The notes under the pieces were generated by a model that saw only the letters and a list, made by a program, of their open reading frames with translations, was not told the origin of the DNA and made no database searches. From Moringa oleifera (lineage: Eukaryota; Streptophyta; Magnoliopsida; Brassicales; Moringaceae), in the NCBI GenBank assembly GCA_021397835.1, contig JAJFZO010000446.1:682001-746000 (forward strand): DNA of 64,000 nucleotides, written 5' to 3'. Within the stretch, counting starts at the first letter, position 1, and the number at the start of each line of letters is the position of its first letter. Made by a program: the position numbers and the translations under genes. Of this stretch, positions 25,516 to 38,699 are shown piece after piece.

Positions 25516-28387
25516 ATTCTAACTTTTAATATAATGATGATAATCATGTATAATGGAAAAAGATTAAAAAATTGAAAATCGAAAGTGTAAAATGCAAAAC
25601 TCAAACCATGAGATTTTTCAATTGGCCTCTTCTTTTGCAACCTATTTCATTGCTCTCTTACTTAGACTTCCAATAAAGTTTTAATAACTTGTAGTGGAAT
25701 CCACTCTCAATATTAATTAAATCGATCAAATTCTTCTTGTTCTACATTATTGTCTTTACAAGTTCTTGTAGTCTCTACTTAACTTCCTACTTTTGACACA
25801 AATATCTTTTCATCCTTCTCAAATATCACTTTTGCACACGTTTTAGTCATGGTTTCAATTGATATATATACTTTTTTTATCCTTTTCAAATCGTATGGCG
25901 ATTCTTCAATTTATAGGTAAGTAATTGTTTCCCCTTTGCTCTTTATCCCTTATCTTTTTCTTTTGTACGTATATCAAATAATCATTTAAAACTTTGGTAA
26001 TTACACTAATGTAAAGGGCTATCAAATAATCCAGGATTCCTTCAAGCCAAAGGCTATGGACCACATAAGTATGAGCTCGTGGCCATGGTTAATTTTCAAA
26101 CAATAGTGATAGTGTTAAGTTACAAACTCTCAATAGAGATTGTAATGTTTGTAAAATTATTTTCTTTTGTTTTATTTTTCTTTATTATTATTTATTTTTA
26201 AGCTGCCTCAAGTATTTTTTATATGTCCAAATTCTTTGTAGATAAAAATAAGTCACAAGGATCTTTATGTTGTTGTCTTAACATATATTAATAGCCTTTT
26301 ATATCATCTTTCATGTTTTATGTTTCTTGTACTTATTTTGTTTTCAATGCGTACAAAAAAGAGAACTTCAATGCATTCAAAGCTCGAGATGTAGACTCTT
26401 ATTTGAAAGATTCCTTTTTCATGGTCATTAAGAAGTCCTAACATTAAGACCAGAATAGATTTGGTGCCTTATTCTTTTATCATGGATTCTCCCTTATGTT
26501 CATATCTATTCATGGGAGATTCAGATAACCTGTGTGTGCTAATAAAATTTGTGTGTACATATATAGGTGTGAGCAAATATCAGGTGTTGTTTGAATCAAA
26601 TGTGTAACTTATAGAAATTGCTTATTATCAAATGTGAATTTGTTGTGTGAGGGTGTTTATGTGACATTAGCTTATTAACATCATAATTATATAATAAGCA
26701 GATCTATGACTTTGCTTATTCTAGAGGTCAATACACCAGCTAAATATTAGAGAGGCTGAGAAACAGATTCCTCATTCCAATACTTCCAATTTTGTCACTT
26801 AACTTTCTTAGTTAAGAATTATGGAAACCCTATATTCGTTTATATTTGATTGCCTTGGTTGTTACTCTTTTAGATGTGCATCTACCTTAATGATTCAATT
26901 GCTCTTATTTTTTGCAAAAATTTCAAAACAATTGAAGTTGGATGTATTCTCAGGCGACGTCTCTCCACATCTTCCATGTTTGTGGCCTTATCTAATGAGT
27001 AACAATTAAGCATTACCATGCTGAGTGAGAATTGTTTGTGATTATTATTATTATTATGTCAATATATTTCTTTGCCTATAAGATTGTGAATTATTGTTTT
27101 ATGACTAGTTTTTTTGTAGTATTTATGCTGATGTTTTCTACATAATTCCCCTATGGAGCTCAATTCTTCTCCACAATTGCGTATTGGTCATTTAAAGATT
27201 ATAAATCATTTTCATGTTATTCTTCAATTATTTTATGATTGTGTAGAAATATAGGAAATATATTAGGTTGGTTTTAGATGACTCCATATTTGACCAGCTA
27301 TGTACTCATTACTTATATATTGTATATGGTAGATCAAATGTGAGATCTAAATGTTGAAATAAGATGTTTACTCTAGCTCTATAGTACTACATTAAAGATA
27401 AATAATTGTGAATTATTTAAATTGATTAAAATATATTAATTATTTCATTTATGTCCTAACATGGCCCTTTACATGCAAGCACTTTGTGCACTTGAACTTA
27501 AGGGAAAAGTAGCTACACAATTTGATAAAAAACTAACAAAGTTGTACAACATCCCAAGTGTGAGCCCTTTGTTGAATAAATAATGATTAAATAGGTGGAA
27601 TACATAAAGACTTGGTTTGTCATGGTCCCTTGAGGCCCTATTTTGTACTATTTAACATGGCTCATCTTACCAATTATCCTAAGCAAAGATAGAAGAAAAG
27701 TAAGAGAATAAATAATCAATGGCATTAAGATAACATAGTTGCCGTTATGGCCCTCTTGTACTTGACCCCTGAAGAAACATAGAGGATACATTCTTTTTTG
27801 GCCCCTAGAAAGGTGCAAATAATTCTCATAATGTTGGCTTTCTAGGTTTTTAAATTATCAACTCTTAGGTGTAGTTGGTTAGATTAGAAATGGATAGTTT
27901 GACATTTTATTGTTGCCCCTCTATAAGGTTGCATACTATATTAGATTATCTTGTGACATTTGCCTCCATTTATCAATGCCTCCAGTAGCCACTTGGGGAG
28001 ATTTGTTGTTCCCAATAAGCTTTCCTTGCCAATTGATTTGTTATGGTTGAAATAGCATCTTTATGCCGCAAAATGCATTATTTATGAGCTATACATAGCT
28101 TTAGCTATCATTTCTAGCTGTAATGCCGCAAAATGCATTTTTGTGGCTATAGTATTCGTTCTAAAGAATATCATTGCCTAGGCATCATAATCAGTAATAT
28201 GAAAGAAGTTCAATGTAGCCATAATACATATTTAGAGATGTTGATGGCTTACTTTGAGTTATATTTCTTCATTATATTATTGTTTTTGCCTTAACTTTTA
28301 TAGGTACTTTAAAGCTTACGTATTTTTATGTTTTTTATTTATAAAACGTTGTGAATCTTTTTGTTTAGTTCTTGTTCGATCGATTTG
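25516..28387. other. AT-rich intergenic DNA, no supported gene
   Basis: Only short chance frames occur. Two small direct repeats of 'atgccgcaaaatgcatt' lie at about 28062 and 28121. A short in-frame stretch at about 26360-26440 looks somewhat exon-like but I do not recognise it. Confidence 0.5.
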
Positions 28388-28858
28388 TGTTTGAGTTTTT
28401 TTCATAAATTTTTAAAAGAGAATTGTTGACTATGAAATTTAATCATGCATGTGATCACTTTCACTTTTGTAAGAATATATTGTCATGTGATGACAAAATT
28501 ATGTGCTAATACAAATTAAATTAAGTTTTGATTTTTTTCACAAAAAAAAAAAGATGAGATATATTTGGGAATTCCTTCACTATTCCTTATAAATAACGTA
28601 ATTATTCAATTATTTTTTTACTATATTTAAATTTTTTCATTAATTTTTAAAAGAGAATTGTTGACTACGAAATTCAATCATGCATGTGATCACTTTCACA
28701 TGTGTAAGAACACATTGTCATGTGATGACAAAATTATGTACTAATACAAATTAAATTGAGTTTTGATTTTTCACAAAAAACATGAGATATATTTGGGAAG
28801 TCCATCACTATTCCTTATAAATAGCATAATTATTCAATAATTTTTTCATTGTATTTAA
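28388..28858. repeat. 235-bp tandem duplication, two copies
   Basis: Copy 1 (about 28388-28622) and copy 2 (about 28623-28858) share words such as 'aaagagaattgttgact', 'catgcatgtgatcactttcac', 'cattgtcatgtgatgacaaa' and 'ttccttataaata' at a constant offset of 235 bp. They differ by about 10%, including a longer A-run in copy 1. No coding function is seen. Confidence 0.85.
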
Positions 28859-30289
28859 AAGTGATATTTACTTGGTATTTGTTTAAATTCAATTTCGAAT
28901 GTAATAAACAAGGACATCACTAAATTGAACTAATGCTATGAGATGAACTTCACAAAATAGAAAGACAAAATAGTGCTTTTGCTAATTAATTTAAAACTAT
29001 ACTAATGTCATGTATTGGGATCAAGGACAACTAACACTTCTTTACATGTTATTGTTCAATGCAAGATGAAAAGAAAAAAAGGTATTAATTAATTTTATAT
29101 TAAATTATTTTTAATTTTATGAAAAACATAAAAATTTTAATAAATTTTTGTATTCAAACTTCATTGATAAATCTTTTTGATTGATAAGATGATTATTAGT
29201 TGATAAAGTTGAACATATATGAAATAGTACTTTTTGAGAATAATTTCAAAATAAAGATAGGTTGTATTTTGTATCTATCCCTTTCATCATAACCATAATA
29301 ACAAGAAGATGACGCAGGATGTGTTAAGACAAAAAAAAAAAATTGTAAAGAGGATAATATTGTATATCTTAGAGCCATTTTATCATCTTACTCATAAATT
29401 ATTCGTAAGATCTCCATTTTAATATAATTTTGTTAAGAGAAATTTGAGAGATCTTAAAATAAAAAATCTGAGGATTACAAAAAAAGGGAAAGCTATGGTT
29501 AATTGAATTTTTTGTACTTAATGTCAATCCCAAATCAAAGTTTGTCACAACTTGTCTTCGACCGAGGTCGAGTTCTAGAAATAGCTTAAAAAATATAATA
29601 TTTTGGGTGATTTTCATTCAAAAAGATTTGAGAAAATAAAAATAAAAGGAGTCACCACTAATCATTTTTATGGTGTGATTGGACACCAAAATTCATTTGT
29701 TTTTAAAAAAATAAATAAGACAAAATTGGTCTTTCGAAATTAAAAATATGGGTTTGGGAGTTTATTACACATTGGGAAGGATCAACACTCCCACGGCGCC
29801 TATAAATTAGTACCAATTGATTATGATTATTTTTTGGTTTTGAAGTTCATTTGATTTTTAAAATTGATTCTTAAAAATATGTCTCGAAAAAATTGTATAT
29901 GATATGAAAACAAGTGAAATTTTAACGTTTTGAGGAATATAATGGTTTAACTCTTGTTTTACCTTTATTTGTTGAAATCATTTTATGAAAGAAGATATAG
30001 AGGTTTCGCTCTTGCTTGCCCTCTAATCATAAAACATTTTTTTATAATAGAGAATATGGAGGTCTCACTCTTGTTAAACCCTCTAACACTTAAAATATTT
30101 TTTATTGCGATTCATGAGAATCCAATGACATTTTGATGCACAAACATAGCTACATTATATAGAATATATAAATAATTTTGAAGTCTAATAACCCTAACGC
30201 AAGTAAATAATTAATATTTGATATTTTAAATATAGACCTTAAATTTAACTTTTATAATTCCATTAGTTAAAAATAAAATAAATTGATGG

Positions 30290-30960
30290 CTATATGCACA
30301 AAATATTTTAGAGAATACAAAGATTTTTCTTTTAGATTTTTTATGAATATGTTTTTAAATATAAAAATCCTCTCTTGAAATCTTTTCACATTTCTCAGAA
30401 AATATTAAATCAAAGAGTATGAAAATCTCTCTTGATATTTTTTTATTTTCTCAAAAATATCAAATACATATTTTAAAAATTAATTTTATATTAAAAATAT
30501 AAAAAGTACTCTCTTGAGATTTTTAATACTCCTCAAAACTTGAAATAATTATATTTTAGAATAATTTTTTTATTATTAAAAAATATGAAAACCTCTCACT
30601 TGAGATTTTCTTTCATATTTTTCAAAATATTAAGTAGTGTTTTATATTGAAATATAAGAATCTCTCCCTTGAGATTTTTTTTATATCCCTCAAAAACTAA
30701 AAATATATATTTTTATTTATTTTTACTTTTAAGAAAAATAATTCTTACACAAAAAATATGAAAATCTCTCCCTTAAAATTTTTTCATACTTTTCAAAAGC
30801 TTAAAACATATATTATTATTTTTAAAATAATTTTTTTAAAAAATAACTCTCTTAAATGATTTTATGCTCTCGAAAATTTAAAGTATTTTTTATTTTAATT
30901 TTTTTAAGAAATTAGTATAACATCAAAGTGATTTTATCTTTTTTGAAAACATAGTTAAAA
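30290..30960 (-). repeat. Short internal repeats inside the minus-strand LTR
   Basis: A degenerate unit of about 50-90 bp built on 'tatgaaaatctctc.cttgagatttttt.ata…ctcaaaa' recurs at about 30350, 30415, 30500, 30585, 30655 and 30755. The homologous LTR at 41765-43448 lacks this block, so its expansion accounts for most of the length difference. Confidence 0.7.
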
Positions 30961-31406
30961 TTAAGTAAAAGAATAAAAATAAAACTTAGTTTACCTAATA
31001 ATTTTATATATTGAATAATTGAAATTTATTATTTTTAAAACAACTTTAATATCTTAAAGTTACCTATCTTTCTTTTTTTCCTTTTTTTCTGTTTTTTTAA
31101 GCAAATTTCATGTATTCAACATGAAAACATATACTACCCCCCTAACCACTCTTTTTTCATTTTCTTTTTCTAAGTTTCTATATTACATCCCATCCATTTC
31201 CTATTAAATTACATTGTTTTTGCTCATTATTTTCACACATTATCCATTTTTTACTTACCTATTCACGTACTCAACATGAAAGTATAGAAAAAATTATGTG
31301 TATTTGTAAGCAGAGGAATATAAATACATCAATATACAAGGTAAATAAAAATGCAAATGGGAATAACAAGAAGATAAGTAAAGGGATACATGTGTACAAG
31401 AGGAAT

Positions 31407-31408
<2 letters not shown>

Positions 31409-31444
<36 letters not shown>
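31409..31444. repeat. (AT)n microsatellite
   Basis: An uninterrupted AT dinucleotide run of about 34-36 bp lies inside the minus-strand LTR. A shorter TATATATATA tract lies at the homologous position of the other LTR (about 42267), so the run expanded within the element. Confidence 0.95.
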
Positions 31445-31451
<7 letters not shown>

Positions 31452-31746
31452 TAATAACAATTAAGCAATTAAATGAAAGAAAATATTCATAACAAAACAA
31501 AAATAAAGGAAAAGAGTAATGATGAAATCACAAAAAAGGTTACCTTGTTCTTCAACATGAAGTAATATTTGAAAATTTCTCCTCCAAATCTCTTCTTACT
31601 AAAAAAAATGTCTCCAACTCTTTTTACATTACTATCTCTCCCTTTTATAACTTTCCCTAAATATTCTCCAAACTCTAAAAATTTCTTAACATTCTCTCCT
31701 CAACACTCCCTCTCCCAATCCCTCCTAAGCTCTTGGCCAAGGTGGG

Positions 31747-31755
31747 TATTTATAG
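31747..31755 (-). promoter_or_regulatory. TATA box of the minus-strand LTR
   Basis: CTATAAATA on the minus strand is flanked by CCAAGGT and ACCTTGG, a 7-bp inverted repeat that is conserved around the TATA box of the other LTR. It lies about 150 bp downstream of the LTR start, after a U3 rich in 'TTGCAGCATTGG'-type short repeats. Confidence 0.7.
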
Positions 31756-31902
31756 ACCTTGGGCAAACCTCCATTTAATGCAGCAATAGGTAGCATTGCA
31801 ACATTTCAAAATTGGCAGCATTGCAGTATTGGCTGTATTGCACAATTGGCAACATTGCAGCATTGGAAACATTGTAGTATTGCTGCAAAATAGGTGTCTA
31901 CA

Positions 31903-34900
31903 GCTGCCCTTCTTCGTTCATTTTTTGAAAATAGAATTTAATAGGTAGTTTTTTGCAGTAGCTGATCAAAATTTAAGGGAAAGCTTAATATATCATAGAG
32001 TTCATAAAAATGGATTGTAGATTGGGGGGCATCACCTTCAATCTTACATCGCATTGAAAATTACAAGTAATGCATAACAAGAAACTTCTTTCCATCATAA
32101 AATAACATTGTCTCCAACGTTATGAATTTAGATTTAGGTTTAAGTTTTTATCAAGTCCTATTAAATATTAAGCTCATTCATAAGATATTAAAATTGATCA
32201 ACCAAACAAATACTAATCTTTTTCTTGAGGTGATCTCTATATATTTATTTAGAGTTTAAATTAATGTAGAACATAGTGAAATGTTGACTGGTTCAAAATC
32301 CCTAACTAGTATGAAGCCAATTTTCCAAAGTCCAATTATAGTTTGTACAAATTATATTTCATAGTTTGAAATTGTACCACACCAAGATGAATCTACTGAA
32401 TGAAAGTCATATTAATTACTTGAGCATTAATTAATTTTGTATAAATAAATGAACCATAAATTATTATTAATCAAAGCTATATTTTGATATCTTACATAAA
32501 AAGGTTTCTTTTTTATTATTTTATCAAGTCTTGATCTACCAGTTCAGTTTGCTTTTATACAGGGCAACATTATGGTAAGCTATTCACAAGGCATAAAAAT
32601 ACATTACCTAAAACAATGAACTTGATTTTCTAGATTATTAAGGTTTTACTTGTTGGTTGTTTCGGATAATGAGTAAGAGATAGAGTCCATCTGAGATCAG
32701 ATTTTACATGGGTCACAATGCATTTGCAACTCTGGGCCATGTAAAATCTAATAATACATTCTTTCATTAATTTTGTAAAAAGACATTTTCCTATTATGCC
32801 TTACTTGGATGTCTTCTTACATTATACCAATTTAAAAATATGGGTTTTTAAAAATCTTTTTCATAAATTAAAAATTAATATTAGTTCAAAATCAAAATTT
32901 GATTTTATAAAGTTTCCTGATGTCAATGCCATGCGGAATGGTTAAACCAAATTAGTAACTTGAGGTCCATAAATTCTACATTGCTATACTGTCCAGCCCA
33001 TTAGTCAAATGTAAACAGGACTATGTTAACCAAGTCATATTATCGACTTAATGCAAAATAAAATTGATTTGATTTATGTTGATATTTTGATTATAAGTAT
33101 AATCAGAGTAAATCAATGGATAATAGATCTCTAACCATCCCTTGTGTATAGGCTTAACACTAATATAATAAGAGCAGTGCAAAATCCATTAGGTTATTCC
33201 TCATTTTATTTTGAGATAGATACAAATGATATATAAATTATATAATTGATGTTATTTTTGTCCACATTCAAGTAGAGGAACGTCTGATTAGAGCCACTTT
33301 CAGTTTTTGGGACCTTTCTTACCAATGCTTCCATTTCAATAATATGGATTAGGCTCCACTAGTTATTAGGATTAAATGATTAACCTTGAATATGATCCAC
33401 AAAATTAAGTCACGAACCATGGATGTTTTTGGTTATCCTTTGAAAAGCCCTAAATTGGTTCTTTTGAATGTTAAATTAAGCACAAGGTTAATTATACAAC
33501 ACAAGGTTAATTTTTCAATATTCAACTTAATCAGTTTCAAAGATGGTGATGTAAAATTAATGATAAGAAATTAAATAATACCTTATCATTCAATCAAACA
33601 TGAACCTAAAATATATGAAAGCACCAACACATTTCATGCCTCACTATTAGATGTATAATGAAAATTTAACCTTGTACAATGGGAATCATTACACAAACCA
33701 ATAATTATGGGGACCAAATTGAGTTTTAAGAATAATGATGCTATGATCAAAATTAATTTAAAGCTACTAATTTATGGAAGTAAATTTGATAACTTAAACC
33801 CTAAATTCCAGTAAAGAGCATTAATTATTACAGTAATCCCGATATTATTCAGTTAGACCTGTTTTGACTACTAAAAAATAATAACTGTAAAGTATTAAAG
33901 ACATTTTTAGATAATACTAATAACAATTTTATACGTAGCACATGATTTTTGTTCTCTTTTTTTTTTCTAAAAAAAAGGATAAATTTAGCTTCAAAAACTT
34001 TGTTAATATATCTTTATACTTATGAGTAGACAAATTTTAGGGACACAACTTAGACTGTACAATGTTATTTTTCGAAGGATTATATGGGTTTGTCCATATC
34101 ATAAACCAGTATGACACATATATGTCTAATGTAGATATAACTTGAATTTTTGCAACTTATCAAGATTTAACTTTATGAAAAATGTAAACTATCAACACAA
34201 TGCTAATTTACATTAGGGTTAGATTCTTGAATTTTCTATAAGGGCGATGACCAGATTAGCTCTTAATTTGAAACGAATGTATTATGATATTCCTAAAATA
34301 CGCCCATGGATCAAAGCAATTCCCCGAACAGTGTATGAAGCATAAGTAATTCATATGCCTAATTAATATATTTTAGGATTTTTTAATTATAATTGTCAAT
34401 TATTTAAATATTAGGCTATATAATTAGTCTTCAAAAGTGTCATGCAACTTATCCATTTTTAGCATCCCTCTGGTGTGCATAGCTGCTCACCAAGTCATAC
34501 ATAATCTATATCATATGCATCTAGTGCATACAATCAGGTGCCTTGACTATTCTTAACAGATAAGGCCAAACTAATTATAATACAACTCATGAAGCGAGTT
34601 TGGTTAGAAATCAAGAATTAGTACGAGCACTGTTATGGTTTGAACTTATGAAAATTTTGATAAGTTATGGCCCCAATTAATATACAGTCAATTATAACTC
34701 TTAAAATCGCTTGCAATGATCCATGTCTTAGTCTCAAATTTCAAGTACAATAAAGAGATCTATACATATGTATGGTTTTCATAACCAAAAAGAATCATGT
34801 GTAAACCTTAAGATTGCTTAACAAAAAATATTAGATCAGTATTTTTCTAAAAGATCTAATTAATTGTTAGTTTAATAGCAGATATCTAACTATTTAATTA

Positions 34901-35990
34901 GGTTAAGCATAAATGAATCTATATCTTACAAATTGATGACACTGAGTTGACAGTAAATTAATACCACTATGCATGGCATCCCATAGACGATTATTTCTGA
35001 TTGAGATTCAAAGTTAGCCATTTTAAATGGTGCTAACTAAGTTAAATTTTACCTAAGGTCTAAAGTGAGAAAGCCAATCAAGAGTAACTTAGCTTGTATT
35101 TAATTGGATAAGGGTGAAGCATGGAACCTCTATAAAACAATCTTATCATATTATCACGAGGACATCACTTCAATAATATGCCGAACTTAAAGGCCATCAC
35201 TTTCACAAGTCATATATATTTTCGAATCTATAGCCTTCTAAACTATTAGTAGTGGTTGTCATATTATTGATCTCATGAGTTAGGAACTAATAGTTATCCC
35301 ATTAGAACAAAATCAATTATTGTTAACTTTGAAGGTGAGCATTAACTAATCATATTATTGATCTAATGCAAAATAAAATTGATTTGATTTATGTTAATAT
35401 TTTAAAAATTACTAATATTTAAAAATTTAAAATTAATTTAATTTAATTTTTTATTAATATAATAACATATAAACTATCAAACGTAACCCTAAATCGTAAA
35501 CCCTAATGCACTGTGTTTAACATCATCGAATAGTCCTTGAACACAGTGATTTTATTAGATATTTCAAAATGGACCAAATACTAATATATTATATTTGATC
35601 CAATTAAACTTTCAATCTGTGATAATGATTGTAATATCTTTTTTTTTCGAATACAAAATACTAATTTTGAATTCATATTCAATCAAGATTTGATTCAACT
35701 ACCCTAAATCCTATCTTTAAAGCATGATTAATGAGGCTACAAATAGTTAATAAGACATGATCCAAACATGTTAGGAAAAAAAATCTAGTACTACATATAT
35801 AAGTGGAAAAATGGCTCAAAGTGTCTTTTTTTATTTTCTTTATAATAAAAAATAGTAAAAGATTTCTAGTACGAAAAGGAAAAGATGCAAGAGGTACTTT
35901 GTGATGTTTAAAGAAATGGCCGCCTGGTGGGCTCTTCAACTTGATTTGTCATTTTCCAGCCATACGATGCAAATTAATGTGATGGCTTGC
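31903..35990. other. AT-rich intergenic DNA, no supported gene
   Basis: The first tens of bases hold the polypurine tract of the LTR. Beyond this I see only short chance frames, so any retrotransposon interior is decayed past recognition by eye. A 13-bp perfect inverted repeat (AGATTTTACATGG, 32699-32711 with 32737-32749) could form a small hairpin. Confidence 0.5.
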
Positions 35991-35991
35991 C

Positions 35992-35999
35992 TTATAAAT
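35992..35999 (+). promoter_or_regulatory. Probable TATA box of the terpene synthase pseudogene
   Basis: TTATAAAT lies 103 bp before the pseudogene ATG at 36102, a normal promoter-to-start distance for a plant gene with a short leader. It supports the idea that this was once a complete gene with its own promoter, not a processed copy; introns in the body agree. Confidence 0.5.
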
Positions 36000-36101
36000 T
36001 AACATGAGAGAGCAATACAAAGACTCTTTCCCTTTAATAAGCTCATTCCGTTTCAGGGCAAAGTAAACAAGCTAGTGATCATTTCTTATATATTAAAAGA
36101 T

Positions 36102-38690
36102 ATGTCTAAACTAGCTTCTACTCCTTCTGCTCAAAATGTTTTGTCTAACACTATCAAATTGTCACTCTGCTCACTACTGTCCTAGTATTTGGGGGACTGC
36201 TTCCTCATATTAAGTGCTTATGAAGACTCAAAGGTACCTAGTTATTATACATGTGTTTACAAGCCACCTCATTTATTCTTAGATTAGTTAAGAATGCACT
36301 TCTTAGATTTACTTTCTTGCATGTTTACGTAGGCATAAGTACTATGTCATGATCACCATCTTATGATGCTTTGTGATTTGCTTCTCCTTGTGCATGTTGT
36401 CATTAGATTAGAGCTTTTAACCATCTACACAAAAACTCTATTGTCAATCTTGTTTGCAAACTTTTGATTTTCTAACCCAAAAACATATGCAAGAATTGAA
36501 ACAAGTAGTTAAAAGTATATTAGTGGCAACTAGAGATGAAGCTTCCAAGAAACTAACCTTGGTCGATGCAATCCAATGCTTAAGAGTCACATACCATTTT
36601 GAGAGAGAGATAGAAATGAATTAGAAAAAATCTATTATGACTATAGCAGTAATTATCCAAACAATCTCTATACCATTGCTTTTTAATTTCAACTGCTTAG
36701 AAAGGAAGGATTTAGAGTTCCCTATGGTAATTCCTTACTTAAACTTCCTTCCATAATTTTCCACTACCTTTCTTGACCAAATCAAGATTAAGAACATATA
36801 TAGGTATCATAGACTATATCTTCTTACTAGTACCTTTGATTTAAACCATGAACATTTTATAGAACTAGCATTCACTATCTACATTAAGATATATATATAT
36901 ATATATATATAATTCTACGTATATAAAGCTGGTGAAAAGTGTGGATATCGATATATGTGTGTTTGTGCCTAAAGCTTGAGGTCATTTGTATAGAAGTATT
37001 AAATAAGTTCAAAGACAAAAAAAAAAAAAAAAAAGCAATTTCAAGGAATCCTTACTTAGCGACGTCCAAGCATGTTAGAACTCTATGAAGATTCACATAT
37101 GCAAATACATGGAAAGGACATACTAGAAAAAGCATCAATTTCACTACCAGACACCTTAAGTCCGTAGCAAGTACTTTACATGATCCTCTTACAGCATAAG
37201 TAGCTTGTGCCCTAAAATAACATATTTGTAAAGGTTTTACTAGGGTAGGAGCTAAGAACTTCTTCTCCATATACCAAGAAGTAAGTTCTCATAACAGAGA
37301 TTTTTGAAATTTAAAAGTTGGATTTCAAGTTGTTACTACCTCTAAACAAAAAGGAATTGATTGAACTGTCCAAGTAAGATGTAATTCATGACACCCATTA
37401 TATGCTTAATTATGTCGAGTTTGGATTATGTCAATGAATATATGTGTGTAAAGTAGTGGAAAGACTTAAACATTATAAGAAAGCTGCTATAGAATGGTTG
37501 AGTGTTACTTTTAGGTATTAGGAATGTGTTTTGAACATCAATATTCAGTGGTTAGAAAAATATTGACTAAAATGATTTATGTTACATTAGTAATAATATG
37601 ATGTGTATGGCACAATCGAAGAACTTAAAGTCTTCAATGAAGCAACTAAGAAGTTTATGAAAATACTATATATTTTTATCTTAAAATTAATAATTATTGC
37701 TTGCAGGTTAACTTGATTGTATAATTATAGGTCATGTTTCAACTTCCAGGTGGGATACGAGTAGCTTAGATAAACTTCTAGAATATATGAAACTATGTTG
37801 TGAAGCACTCTTAGTTGGTTATCAATAAATAGAAGATGAGATGAGGACATAAAGAAAGTGATATAGTTTCTAATTAATATGCCAAAGAGACAGTAAATTC
37901 ACTTTAACTTAACATAATCTTCTATGTATTCTTTTCACTGGATTCAGAGAGTCATTAGCTTAATACTTATAATGTAATCATCTCATCTTGTTAATCAAGA
38001 TATAAGAACTAGCAAAGGCCTGCTTTATTGAAGCCAAATGGCTCCATGAAGATTACATATCAACCATGGAAGATAACATGAGTGTAGTTCTCATATCCAC
38101 TGGCAATTCCATGCTTATAACCACAACTTTTGTCTACATGGGAGATTTAGCAACAAAAGATGTCTTTGATTGGCTATCAATGATAATAAAATCTTGAGAG
38201 CTACATCTGTCATTTTTTCAACTCATGGACGACATTATTGCTCACAAGGTGTTACACATTTATTTATACTAAGTGTTTCATAAAATTCTATGAAATTCAA
38301 CATTCAAAAGGTGAAGTATTCAAATTAATTAAGCTATTAGTTTATTAAATGAAAGGAATTCTTTTTATGAAATTCATATTTTTTGTCAACATTTATTCAA
38401 ATATGAACTATCCTTTTAAAATTACTACTATTTATATATGAAGCAATATAGGGTAACAGAGCTAGGACATTTGATGTGTTTAAGAAGCAACTAGTAAGTA
38501 CTTTCAAAGACATAAATCAAGTAATTTTTAGATTAACTGCTGTGCTAATGTGTCTCCTAACTTATATTTCCTTAGCACATAAAAATACTTTAAATGTGAA
38601 CCACAGAGGAAAAGATGTGTCCCTTAATGAAACAAGCCTTTTCGTGACTCTTCATATTGCATATATTGGGTGTGTATATATATACACACA
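36102..38690 (+). pseudogene. Terpene synthase pseudogene (TPS family, seven-exon structure)
   Basis: Blocks of a class I plant terpene synthase appear in the right order.
Exon 1 (36102-36233): ATG, then CPSIWGDCFL in another frame.
Exon 2 (about 36475-36726): LVDAIQCL, YHFE, ELEKIYYDY and FQLLRKEGFRVP.
Exon 3 (about 37036-37373): NFKESLLSDV, MLELYEDSH, HGKDILEKA and KELIELSK.
Exon 4 (37454-37652): WKDLNIIRKL, GMCFEHQYS, VRKILTKMI and VYGTIEELKVFNEATK.
Exon 5 (from 37750): WDTSSLDKLLEYMKLC.
Exon 6 (about 38016-38248): EAKWLHEDYISTMEDN and LMDDIIAHK.
Exon 7 (about 38430-38690): FKKQLVSTFKDINQ.
Frameshifts and stops occur in nearly every exon. The metal-binding DDxxD is deleted just before VYGT, and most of the start of exon 7 is missing. 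Introns are retained, so this is a decayed gene, not a retrocopy. The (H)PSIWGD block suggests an angiosperm TPS-a/b type; the product is unknown. Confidence 0.9.
36888..36911. repeat. (AT)n microsatellite in TPS intron
   Basis: An AT dinucleotide run of about 24 bp lies in the second intron of the terpene synthase pseudogene. A 17-base A-run follows at 37018-37034, just before exon 3. Confidence 0.9.
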
Positions 38691-38699
38691 GAGGACATA

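Larger units (their letters stand above)
29543..31902 (-). mobile_element. LTR of a Tat/Ogre-like Ty3 retrotransposon (minus orientation), 2,360 bp
   Basis: Read on the minus strand it starts TGTAGACACC at 31902 and ends CAAGTTGTGACA at 29543. It is homologous over its whole length, inverted, to the LTR at 41765-43448. Outside the start on the minus strand is AATGAACGAAGAAGGGCAGC, a purine-rich tract of the kind that precedes a 3' LTR, so internal retrotransposon DNA once lay to the right. The 5-bp flanks (AAGTT and GCTGC) do not match, which fits a truncated element, not a solo LTR. It is about 680 bp longer than its homologue, largely because of a repeated block at 30290-30960. No gag-pol is recognisable beside it. 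Confidence 0.85.

Noticed and set aside
26360..26440. Possible exon of an unknown gene
   Set aside because: It is a short in-frame stretch without recognisable homology or convincing splice sites.
32699..32749. 13-bp perfect hairpin as terminator or microRNA precursor
   Set aside because: The stem is too short for a plant microRNA precursor, and no gene ends nearby.
36102..36182. A 26-residue small protein starting at 36102
   Set aside because: The frame ends because of a frameshift in terpene synthase exon 1; the conserved residues continue in the adjacent frame.
37052..37270. 72-codon minus-strand frame
   Set aside because: It is the shadow of exon 3 of the plus-strand terpene synthase pseudogene.
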